DNA of 13,521 bases, from positions 1-13,521 of the forward strand of contig DXDC01000294.1 of NCBI GenBank assembly GCA_019115685.1. The letters are read 5' to 3'. A program made the position numbers and the translations under genes. The notes under the pieces are model-generated. The model saw only the letters and a program-made list of their open reading frames with translations, was not told the DNA's origin and ran no database searches. Of this stretch, positions 7,319 to 12,945 are shown piece by piece (the stretch's first letter is position 1; every line of letters starts with the position of its first letter). Source of the stretch: Candidatus Agrococcus pullicola (lineage in GTDB: Bacteria > Actinomycetota > Actinomycetes > Actinomycetales > Microbacteriaceae).

Positions 7319-8041
7319 ATGAAGGACTACGACCCGAGGATCGTGGATCTGTACGACGGCGACAATCCCGATGGCCCCGACCACGACTTCTATCGTTCGC
7401 TGGCAGACGAGCTGGATGCCGCATCCATTCTCGACATCGGCTGCGGCACGGGCATCCTCACCGTGACGTTCATGCAGCAGGGCCGTTCTGTGACCGGCGT
7501 CGACCCTTCGCCCGCGATGCTCGCGAAGGCGCGATCACGGGCGGGCGGTGCTGCCGTGCAGTGGATCGAAGGAGACTCCACAGCCATCCCGGCTCGCGAG
7601 TTCGAGTACGCGGTCATGACGGGAAACGTCGCACAGCATATCCCCGACGGCGACTGGGAGCGAACGCTGCTCGACATCGCGCGGGTGATGCCCCCCGGCG
7701 GCATTCTGGCGTTCGAGAGCAGAAACCCGCAGGCGCGCGCTTGGGAGGCCTGGGCTGCCGAACCGGAGTCCGCTCGTGAGACGATGCACGGCCGATTGCG
7801 CCAGTGGACCGAAACGAGCCAGCCGAAGGACGGCCGTGTCGTGCTCACGTTCCACAACGAGTTCGCCGAGAGCGGCGAGCACCTGGTGCGGCAAGAAGTG
7901 CTGGCGTTCCGGACGAGACACGAGATCGAGCGTGGCCTCGCGGTCGCGGGCTTCTCGGTGCGGGCAGTGCACGGCGGATGGGGGCGAGAGCGGTTCGGGT
8001 CCGACTCTCGAGTCATGATCTTCGAAGCGGTACGCAACTAG
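7319..8041 (+). CDS. Class I SAM-dependent methyltransferase
   Basis: Small-molecule type methyltransferase, cytoplasmic, 240 residues from the ATG at 7319. Motif I is ILDIGCGTG (37-45), the SAM-binding glycine loop. GVDPSPAML (60-68) supplies the acidic residue (D62) that binds the ribose. AVMTGNVAQHI and the later PPGGILAFESRN correspond to motifs II/III of this Rossmann fold. The substrate cannot be told from the sequence. An upstream in-frame GTG pair (7289 and 7292) would add about 10 residues but has no ribosome binding site, and these bases look like promoter, so I chose the ATG. The gene ends at the strong bidirectional hairpin at 8041-8076 and is convergent with the surface-protein genes. 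Confidence 0.9.
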   Translation: MKDYDPRIVDLYDGDNPDGPDHDFYRSLADELDAASILDIGCGTGILTVTFMQQGRSVTGVDPSPAMLAKARSRAGGAAVQWIEGDSTAIPAREFEYAVMTGNVAQHIPDGDWERTLLDIARVMPPGGILAFESRNPQARAWEAWAAEPESARETMHGRLRQWTETSQPKDGRVVLTFHNEFAESGEHLVRQEVLAFRTRHEIERGLAVAGFSVRAVHGGWGRERFGSDSRVMIFEAVRN

Positions 8042-8076
8042 CAGCAGCCCCCGACCGACTGGTCGAGGGCTGCTGC
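8041..8076. terminator. Strong bidirectional terminator hairpin between convergent genes
   Basis: GCAGCAGCCCCCGACC (8041-8056) and GGTCGAGGGCTGCTGC (8061-8076) pair over 16 positions with a 4-nt loop. The single mismatch is C:A on the + strand but becomes a G:U wobble in RNA from the - strand. The stem begins at the last base of the methyltransferase stop codon. U-tracts are poor on both sides, as is common in high-GC actinobacteria. It lies exactly where two convergent genes meet. Confidence 0.8.
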
Positions 8077-8081
8077 TATTG

Positions 8082-8096
8082 CCCTATCGGATAGGG
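8082..8096. repeat. 15-nt palindrome CCCTATCGGATAGGG in the convergent gap
   Basis: The odd-length palindrome has 7-bp arms around one central base; as RNA it gives a 6-bp stem with a 3-nt loop. It lies 12 nt past the stop of the secreted-protein gene on the - strand and just before the large hairpin, so it may be a first, weaker terminator stem or a protein site. No further evidence is visible. Confidence 0.45.
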
Positions 8097-8107
8097 GAAC
8101 AGGCCGT

Positions 8108-8935
8108 TTAGCGTCCCGTGTCCACGCTGTCCGGCGGGGTGGGCTGGTCGGGGTCGTCGTCGTTGTCGTCGTCATCCTCGCCCTCGACCACGGTCATCCA
8201 GTGACTGACGGTGCTGTCGGCACCCGTGAGGTCGACGCGGAACTGCGAGTCGACGGGCACGAGCGAGCCGTCGTCGTAGCTGATCGTGATCTCGACGATA
8301 CCGGCACCGTTCTCGTCGAGCGTGAGCGTTTCGACGTCACCGATCGATTCGTATTCGTTGGTCTCGGGGTTGAAGAAGAAGATCTCGCCCGTGACTTCGG
8401 CGTTCGATGCGAAGCCGGTGAGTTCGAGATCGACGCCTGCGGCCAGTTCTGCTCCGGTCACTTCGCTGGGGCCGTTGACCTCGGCACCTTCGAGGATCGT
8501 GAGTGAGGCGCTCTCAGCCCAAACCCATACCTCTTCGCCGTCTTCTGCCGTATAGCCGTAGCCCGCAGATGCGTTGTATTCGGGGTAGCCGTCAGCGTCC
8601 GGTGCAACCGGGCCCGATCCCTCCGGGAGAACGACGCCGGTGTACGTGCCGTCGGACTGGAGTTCGGCCTCGGCGTCACCGACGAGACCGCCGCCATCCG
8701 CGCCCATCGATCCGACGGACAGGACGACACTATCGACTTCGACTTCGAGGTTTTCCGGAAGCGTCACGGTGAAAGCGACGCCCTCACCCCAGCTGCCGGC
8801 CGTGAATGTGTCGTTCTCGATCTCGAACGAAGGCGCAGGGTCTTCTTCCTGAGCCATTGCGGGTGCTGCGACGAAGCCAAGACCGAGCGCCATGGCACCG
8901 GCGAGAACCGCCTTGCTGCGTTTTGTGATTTCCAT
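8108..8935 (-). CDS. Secreted acidic surface protein, paralogue with C-terminal TPPxxVDTG tail (275 aa)
   Basis: Exported protein of unknown function. The signal peptide has a KRSK n-region, a hydrophobic core and an AMA|Q cleavage site (after A28). A domain of about 120 residues (about 33-150) has the pattern FTAGSWGEGV...LVGDAE...SDGTYTGVVLPEG...VAPDADGYPEY...SLTILE. An Ig-like segment starting at GPSEVTGAELAAGVDLELTGF and an acidic Asp run (GEDDDDNDDDPDQ) follow. The protein stops at TPPDSVDTGR (266-275), with no hydrophobic anchor after the TG. The ATG at 8935 has AAAGG 5 nt upstream. The open frame extends upstream to 9361, but that part crosses a terminator and the neighbouring gene and was excluded. 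It is paralogous to the 379-residue neighbour and lies in a locus with a sortase-like gene. Confidence 0.87.
   Translation of the reverse strand: MEITKRSKAVLAGAMALGLGFVAAPAMAQEEDPAPSFEIENDTFTAGSWGEGVAFTVTLPENLEVEVDSVVLSVGSMGADGGGLVGDAEAELQSDGTYTGVVLPEGSGPVAPDADGYPEYNASAGYGYTAEDGEEVWVWAESASLTILEGAEVNGPSEVTGAELAAGVDLELTGFASNAEVTGEIFFFNPETNEYESIGDVETLTLDENGAGIVEITISYDDGSLVPVDSQFRVDLTGADSTVSHWMTVVEGEDDDDNDDDPDQPTPPDSVDTGR
8898..8921 (-). repeat. Direct repeat, copy 1 (signal-peptide codons)
   Basis: These 24 bases are identical to 10192-10215. They encode part of the signal peptides (RSKAVLAG) of the two paralogous secreted proteins. The 11 bases around the ribosome binding sites (8941-8951 and 10235-10245) are identical too. 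This points to gene duplication rather than convergence. Confidence 0.85.
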
Positions 8936-8976
8936 GAGTACCTTTCGTGCGCGCACCGACGGCGCTCCACGGCAGC

Positions 8977-8985
8977 ATCCTAGCA
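8977..8985 (-). promoter_or_regulatory. Candidate extended -10 promoter of the 275-aa secreted protein
   Basis: On the - strand the bases read TGC-TAGGAT, an extended -10 element (TGn plus hexamer). No clear -35 lies 16-18 nt upstream. Transcription would start near 8970 and give a leader of about 35 nt with the AAAGG ribosome binding site. The terminator hairpin of the upstream gene ends about 40 nt before it, so this gene probably has its own transcript. Confidence 0.45.
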
Positions 8986-9025
8986 AGAGAATCGGGCTCA
9001 GTTCGCTGAAATTTTGCTGCATGAA

Positions 9026-9059
9026 AGCGGTGGCCCAGGCCGAGGCCCGGGCCACCGCT
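9026..9059 (-). terminator. Terminator hairpin after the 379-aa secreted protein gene
   Basis: AGCGGTGGCCC (9026-9036) and GGGCCACCGCT (9049-9059) form a perfect 11-bp stem with a 12-nt GC-rich loop. It starts 30 nt after the stop codon at 9090. On the - strand the stem is followed by TTCATG, a weak U-rich end. It lies between two same-strand genes and separates their transcripts. Confidence 0.7.
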
Positions 9060-9089
9060 GAGTCGTATCTCGGAAGGGGTTGCCGGCGG

Positions 9090-10229
9090 TTACAGCCCGG
9101 TGTCGACCTGCTGGGGCGGCGTGGGGTCCTGCGCGTCGATGCCACCGCTGACGGTGATTTCGAGCGCGACGGAGCCGAATGCGCCGGATGCGGTGATGGT
9201 GTACACCTCACCGGCGGCAGCGCCCTCGATCGAGGCGACACCAGCCGTTCGGCCGTTGATGCCCGCGACGGCCGCGTCCTCGTGAATGATCTCACCCTCG
9301 ATCGAGTAGTTGATCTCGATCGGCTCTTCCGGCTGGAAGCCGAACAGTGCGATGTCGACACCGTCTGCGAGCTCTGAGGCGGAAGCCTCGCTCGGCCCCG
9401 TGATGTCGAGCTCCGGATCGATCACGAACAGCTCGACGTCATTCGACAGCACGTCCTCGAAGGACCATTCGCCGTCCTCGGCGATCCCGTAGAGCGCGGA
9501 GAGCGCGTAGTACGGGCCGTCTTCATCCTCGGCGATTGCGGGGGCGCCCTCGGGCTGCAGCGTGATCGCGTAGCTGCCGTCCTGGGCCTCGTCGCCCCAG
9601 AGGAAGTCTTCGGCGATGACTTCGAAGTCCTCTCCCGTGACCTCGTAGAGGTAGAACACGACATCGTAGACGTCGTCGGGGGTCACGCCTTCGCCGAGCG
9701 TGAGCGTTGCCTCGATGCCATCGCCCCAGCTGTCCGTCGTGAAAACGTCGCTCGAGACCGACAGATCGGGCGCAGGGTGCTCTGCGGCGTCTTCGGTGAT
9801 CGTCAGCTCGACGGCGGAAGCGGGCTCTCGTTCGCCGGCGGCAACACCATCGGTCCAGCTGAACAGTGCGTTCGCGGTGTAGATCGGAAAGCCGTCTGCA
9901 TCGGGAGCGACCGGCGGCGCTTCGGGCACGACTGTTCCGGTCCAGGTGCCGTCCGCCTGCTCCTCGGCTTCCGTGAAGCCGACAAGTCCTGCGCCCTCGG
10001 CGTCCTGCACCGAGACCTCGAGATCGACCACGTGAATGTCCAGGGTCTCGGGAACGTCGAAGCTGACGGTGAACTCAACACCGTTGCCCCAATCGCCCTC
10101 GGCGAACGTGGTCTCCGCAAGATCAAAACTGATCCGCTCTTCCTGAGCCATAGCCGGTGCTGCGATACAGCCGAGCCCCAGTGCCAGGGTGCCGGCGAGA
10201 ACCGCCTTGCTGCGTGTTCCGAGCTTCAT
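9090..10229 (-). CDS. Secreted acidic surface protein with duplicated domain and C-terminal TPPxxVDTG tail (379 aa)
   Basis: Exported protein of unknown function. The signal peptide is nearly identical to that of the 275-residue paralogue (RSKAVLAG..., cleavage AMA|Q after A28). Two copies of the domain of about 120 residues follow: about 32-150 (FAEGDWGNGVEFTVSF, LVGFTEAE, DGTWTGTVVPE, VAPDADGFPIY, VELTITED) and about 155-280 (FTTDSWGDGIEATLTL, DGSYAITLQPEG, AEDEDGPYY, VELFVIDP). An Ig-like segment starts at ITGPSEASASELADGVDIALFGF. The end is TPPQQVDTGL (370-379), again with no membrane anchor. The ATG at 10229 has AAAGG 5 nt upstream. The only cysteine is in the signal peptide and does not form a lipobox. 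The protein is strongly acidic throughout. It lies directly downstream of the sortase-like gene on the same strand. Confidence 0.87.
   Translation of the reverse strand: MKLGTRSKAVLAGTLALGLGCIAAPAMAQEERISFDLAETTFAEGDWGNGVEFTVSFDVPETLDIHVVDLEVSVQDAEGAGLVGFTEAEEQADGTWTGTVVPEAPPVAPDADGFPIYTANALFSWTDGVAAGEREPASAVELTITEDAAEHPAPDLSVSSDVFTTDSWGDGIEATLTLGEGVTPDDVYDVVFYLYEVTGEDFEVIAEDFLWGDEAQDGSYAITLQPEGAPAIAEDEDGPYYALSALYGIAEDGEWSFEDVLSNDVELFVIDPELDITGPSEASASELADGVDIALFGFQPEEPIEINYSIEGEIIHEDAAVAGINGRTAGVASIEGAAAGEVYTITASGAFGSVALEITVSGGIDAQDPTPPQQVDTGL
10192..10215 (-). repeat. Direct repeat, copy 2 (signal-peptide codons)
   Basis: Identical over 24 bases to 8898-8921; see copy 1. The two copies are 1294 bp apart and lie at equivalent positions of the two secreted-protein genes. 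Confidence 0.85.
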
Positions 10230-10279
10230 GATTTCCTTTCGTGCGGCAGGTGCGATGCCGCAGAAACAGCAAAAACGAG

Positions 10280-10310
10280 CGCCGCGCTGCCACGTGCCTG
10301 CAGCGGTGCG
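10280..10310 (-). other. Stem-loop in the leader of the 379-aa secreted protein gene
   Basis: Bases 10280-10290 and 10300-10310 are complementary at 9 of 11 positions with a 9-nt loop. It lies between the candidate promoter and the start codon, in a leader of about 98 nt, and does not cover the ribosome binding site. Its significance is unknown. Confidence 0.3.
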
Positions 10311-10332
10311 TCAGGACAAGCAGCGTTTGCGC

Positions 10333-10347
10333 ACCATAACCATAGCA
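10333..10347 (-). promoter_or_regulatory. Candidate extended -10 promoter of the 379-aa secreted protein
   Basis: On the - strand the bases read TGC-TATGGT-TATGGT: an extended -10 with the hexamer repeated in tandem (10344-10339 and 10338-10333). The TGC-TA context matches the candidate promoter of the paralogue (8977-8985). No good -35 is seen. It lies 35 nt downstream of the sortase-like gene's stop codon, so both read-through and independent transcription are possible. Confidence 0.4.
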
Positions 10348-10381
10348 AAATCACAGGGAGTGCGAATGCTGACCACTGCGG

Positions 10382-11032
10382 CTACTCGGCGCGGGTTGCG
10401 ATGATGATGTCGTTCTCGGTCGAATCGCCCGTGTTCGGGTCGATGATGCAGGTGATGACGACGACGCGACCCTCATCGTGCGTCCAGATGTCCTGATCGC
10501 CGATCTCGGTCTTCAAAATCTCGAGCTTGTCCTCGACGACGTACAGTTCGCCCAGGTAGGTGAAGGTGTCGCCGGGCTCGAGTGCTCGTATCGCGTCGCC
10601 GGCGCAGGTGCCACCGGGGCAGGAGTGCGCGAGCACATAGTCCGTACCTCCGTTTTCCGGGTACCCGTGCTCGGGGTCGACGATCTGCCACCAGCCCTCG
10701 CCGTTGTCCGGTGGATCCCAGACGGGTGTGTACGGCATGTGGTTTACCGAATCGATCGCCACGGCGATCTCGACCTCGGGTGCTTCAGTCTCCTCCTCGG
10801 AGGGGGACGGCGTCGTCGACTCGCGTATCGTGAACGAGGGACGGGGAGGGGGAGCCGCCGCCTCCTCTTCGGGTGGCGCGAACATCCCGGTTCCCCACGC
10901 GATCAGCACCGCGATAATTGCTGCGGCCAGCACACTGCCTCCCGCGTACCAGGGCCAGCGCTTCTTCTTTGACGTATCCGCGGATGCAGCAGCCTCGGCC
11001 GCTTCGGCCGGTTCGGTGCTGTCGTCTGCCAT
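10382..11032 (-). CDS. Membrane-anchored sortase-like cysteine transpeptidase
   Basis: Sortases cleave a C-terminal sorting motif at Thr-Gly and transfer the protein to the cell wall or another acceptor. This 216-residue protein has an acidic N-terminus, KKKRW, one membrane span (about 28-50) and a Pro/Glu-rich spacer (52-86). A C-terminal sortase-fold domain (about 87-216) follows. The catalytic His is in YVLAHS (H136), ALEPGDTFTYLG matches the LxxGD segment of the fold, and the catalytic Cys is in VVITC (C195). The Arg expected about 10 residues after the Cys is missing: that position reads TGDSTENDIII, and the only nearby Arg is R214. Two further cysteines (C138, C143) flank the His. The ATG at 11032 has AAAAGGAA 8 nt upstream. 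It precedes two secreted proteins that may be its substrates. The sortase call is strong; class and activity are open. Confidence 0.85.
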   Translation of the reverse strand: MADDSTEPAEAAEAAASADTSKKKRWPWYAGGSVLAAAIIAVLIAWGTGMFAPPEEEAAAPPPRPSFTIRESTTPSPSEEETEAPEVEIAVAIDSVNHMPYTPVWDPPDNGEGWWQIVDPEHGYPENGGTDYVLAHSCPGGTCAGDAIRALEPGDTFTYLGELYVVEDKLEILKTEIGDQDIWTHDEGRVVVITCIIDPNTGDSTENDIIIATRAE

Positions 11033-11096
11033 TGTGCGCATTCCTTTTCGCGGGGAGGGGGTTCGCAAGTGCGGCGAGCGTGAAGCTCTGCAGCAC

Positions 11097-11102
11097 ATCG
11101 TA
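11097..11102 (-). promoter_or_regulatory. Candidate -10 of the sortase-like gene
   Basis: On the - strand the hexamer reads TACGAT. A -35-like ATGACA/TGACAA lies 18-19 nt upstream and falls within the inverted-repeat cluster at 11114-11143. The leader to the ATG at 11032 would be about 58 nt. Confidence 0.4.
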
Positions 11103-11113
11103 CCGAGATGCGC

Positions 11114-11143
11114 ATGACAGTTGTCATTAGGGAAGGATGACAA
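11114..11143. promoter_or_regulatory. Cluster of three ATGACA/TTGTCAT half-sites (candidate operator)
   Basis: ATGACA (11114-11119), TTGTCAT (11121-11127) and ATGACAA (11137-11143) form two overlapping inverted repeats. One has 6-bp arms with a 2-nt gap; the other has perfect 7-bp arms with a 9-nt gap. They sit between the divergent sortase-like gene and the ABC exporter genes and overlap the probable -35 of the former. This looks like a binding site for a dimeric regulator; the response regulator expected after the DesK-like kinase is a natural candidate, but that is inference. Confidence 0.55.
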
Positions 11144-11170
11144 CGCCCCAGTGCGCGGCGCGGCAATGCC

Positions 11171-11176
11171 GAGAAT
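11171..11176 (+). promoter_or_regulatory. Candidate -10 of the ABC exporter genes
   Basis: GAGAAT ends 9 nt before the ATG at 11186, giving a nearly leaderless mRNA; there is no Shine-Dalgarno. The motif matches the -10 consensus at only 4 of 6 positions and has no good -35. Confidence 0.3.
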
Positions 11177-11185
11177 GCTGGAACC

Positions 11186-12127
11186 ATGACCAACGCATCA
11201 CTTTCCTCACCGCCGGTCGCAATCGACGAACCGGCCATCGAAATCAACGGGCTCAACCGTCGCTTCGGGCGGGGAGAGCACGTCGTTCGAGCCGTTGACG
11301 GCATCGATCTTCGCATCCGCCGGGGCGAGATCGTCGCACTGCTCGGCCCGAATGGCGCCGGCAAAACCACGGCGCTCGACATGCTGTTGGGGCTCAGCGA
11401 CCCCAACGAGGGCACGGTGAACGTGCTCGGCATGCATCCGCGCCGCGCCGTCGCCGCCGGGCGAATCGCCGCTGTTCTGCAAACCGGCGGGCTGCTGCCG
11501 GACCTTACGGTGCGCGAGACCGTCAGCGTTATCGCCGGACTGCACGGCGCGTTGCACCGCGTAGGAAGCGTTATGGATCAAGCAGGGCTCGAACCGATCG
11601 CGGGGCGCCGAATCGGAAAGTGCTCGGGTGGCGAGCAGCAGCGTGTGAAGTTCGCGCTCGCACTCATCCCCGACCCGGACATCCTCGTCCTCGATGAGCC
11701 GACAGCGGGCATGGACGTCACCGCAAGACGCCGCTTCTGGGACGTCATGCGACAGGATGCCGACTCCGGTCGTACGATCCTGTTCGCCACCCACTACCTG
11801 GAGGAAGCCGAGCAATTCGCTCGCCGCACGATCGTGCTCGATCACGGCAAGGTCGTCGCCGACGAACCCACGACACAGCTGCGATCCTCCCTCGGCGGTC
11901 GCACGGTGTCGGCGACGCTGCCGCGCGGCGGCGAAGCCGATGAGCTCGTCACGAACCTGCGTACTGCGTCGGATGCCGAAGAAATCACGCTCGATGACGG
12001 TCGGTTGACGGTTCGCACGAGCGCGTCCGATGAACTCGCAGGGCGGCTCCTGGCGCTCGGCGCGACTGAGCTTGAAATCGCCGCCCCGAGTCTCGAATCC
12101 GCCTTCATGGGCCTGACGAAGGAGTAG
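11186..12127 (+). CDS. ABC-2 type exporter, ATP-binding protein (DrrA/LnrL-like)
   Basis: Cytoplasmic ATPase subunit of an ABC exporter; the substrate is unknown, typically a drug, antimicrobial or lipid in this family. It has 313 residues. Walker A is GPNGAGKTT (54-62), the Q-loop is VLQTGG, and the signature is CSGGE (146-150) in place of LSGGQ. Walker B is DILVLDEP (165-172), with the catalytic Glu at 171, and the H-loop is THYLEEAE (H203). The last 90 residues form the accessory C-terminal domain common in drug-export ATPases. No Shine-Dalgarno is seen before the ATG, so the mRNA may be leaderless. The permease starts 3 nt after the stop and a sensor kinase follows, an arrangement like the linearmycin resistance system (LnrJKLMN) of Bacillus. 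Confidence 0.95.
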   Translation: MTNASLSSPPVAIDEPAIEINGLNRRFGRGEHVVRAVDGIDLRIRRGEIVALLGPNGAGKTTALDMLLGLSDPNEGTVNVLGMHPRRAVAAGRIAAVLQTGGLLPDLTVRETVSVIAGLHGALHRVGSVMDQAGLEPIAGRRIGKCSGGEQQRVKFALALIPDPDILVLDEPTAGMDVTARRRFWDVMRQDADSGRTILFATHYLEEAEQFARRTIVLDHGKVVADEPTTQLRSSLGGRTVSATLPRGGEADELVTNLRTASDAEEITLDDGRLTVRTSASDELAGRLLALGATELEIAAPSLESAFMGLTKE

Positions 12128-12130
12128 ATC

Positions 12131-12931
12131 ATGACCGCGACAACCACCGCAGCGCTGCCGGCACGACCGAAGCGTACGCTGTTCGGGCCGACGCTGTACC
12201 GAATCGAAGCGATCCGCCAATTGCGCAACCCCTACACGCTCGTCTTCACGCTGACGCTGCCGGTCGTGATGTACCTGCTGTTCGGCGCGTTCATGCCGTG
12301 GGGGGCCGAACTGATCGGCAACGGCAACGTCTCATTCCAGGTCATGGTTTCGATGGCCGGTTTCGGTACGGCAACCGCGATGAGTTCGCTCTGTTCGCTG
12401 GCCGCATCGGAAGTGCGGCAGGGTTGGGGACGCCAGATCGCGATGACGCCCCTGCCGGTCGCCGGCTACGCCTTCACCAAGCTCATGGCTGCACTCACGT
12501 TCTCCGCGTTCTCCGTGCTGGCCGTCTACATCGCCGGCGCAGCGACCGGAGCCGAGGTCGACCAACTGTGGCGCTGGTTCGCCAGCGCTGGCATCATTCT
12601 CAGCATCGGAGTCGTCTTCGGGCTGTGGGGCATGGGAGTCGGCATGCTGCTGAACCCCGACTCCGCCGCAGCGCTCGCCTCGATCGCGATCACGTTGTTC
12701 GGCTTCTTCGGGAACGTCTTCATGCCGCTGAGCGGCGCAATGCTCGACATCGCCAGGTTCACACCGATGTACGGCTACATCGCGCTCGTGCGATGGCCGC
12801 TGACGGGCGGCGAACTGGGCGACGGGACGAGCGACCCGTTGTGGATTCCCATCCTGAACGTCTCCGTGTGGGCGGTGCTGCTGTTTGCTCTCGCTTACGC
12901 GGGTGTCGTCCGCTCGCGTCGTCGCGCGTAG
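12131..12931 (+). CDS. ABC-2 type exporter, permease protein
   Basis: Membrane subunit paired with the preceding ATPase. The 266 residues have a short cytoplasmic N-terminus and six predicted spans: about 34-56, 61-85, 109-137, 150-175, 180-202 and 238-260. This is the usual ABC2_membrane topology. A single permease gene suggests a homodimeric channel. AAGGAG (12119-12124) lies 6 nt before the ATG and overlaps the end of the ATPase gene, so the two are translationally linked. The stop codon is 14 nt before the kinase gene. The exported substrate cannot be told from the sequence. Confidence 0.93.
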   Translation: MTATTTAALPARPKRTLFGPTLYRIEAIRQLRNPYTLVFTLTLPVVMYLLFGAFMPWGAELIGNGNVSFQVMVSMAGFGTATAMSSLCSLAASEVRQGWGRQIAMTPLPVAGYAFTKLMAALTFSAFSVLAVYIAGAATGAEVDQLWRWFASAGIILSIGVVFGLWGMGVGMLLNPDSAAALASIAITLFGFFGNVFMPLSGAMLDIARFTPMYGYIALVRWPLTGGELGDGTSDPLWIPILNVSVWAVLLFALAYAGVVRSRRRA

Positions 12932-12932
12932 A

Positions 12933-12938
12933 TAGGCT
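12933..12938 (+). promoter_or_regulatory. Candidate -10 for a leaderless kinase transcript
   Basis: TAGGCT (TAnnnT) ends 7 nt before the ATG at 12946, the spacing expected when transcription starts on the A of the start codon. No Shine-Dalgarno precedes the ATG. It begins just after the permease stop codon. No -35 is seen. Confidence 0.4.
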
Positions 12939-12945
12939 CGGCACT

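Noticed and set aside
8936..9361. Upstream extension of the 275-residue secreted protein's open frame
   Set aside because: It would run through the terminator hairpin at 9026-9059 and into the end of the neighbouring gene, and would bury the signal peptide; the ATG at 8935 has a good ribosome site.
10160..10175. Possible lipoprotein signal (Cys in the signal peptide of the 379-residue protein)
   Set aside because: The residues before the Cys (G-L-G) do not fit a lipobox at -3, the paralogue has Phe there, and an AMA|Q cleavage site follows.
11033..11143. N-terminal extension of the sortase-like protein to an ATG near 11143
   Set aside because: The extension crosses the candidate promoter and half-site cluster. 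The ATG at 11032 has AAAAGGAA at correct spacing; the ATG at 11041 overlaps that ribosome site.
11207..12220. 337-codon open frame on the - strand
   Set aside because: It is antisense to the ABC ATPase and shows no motif or start signal.
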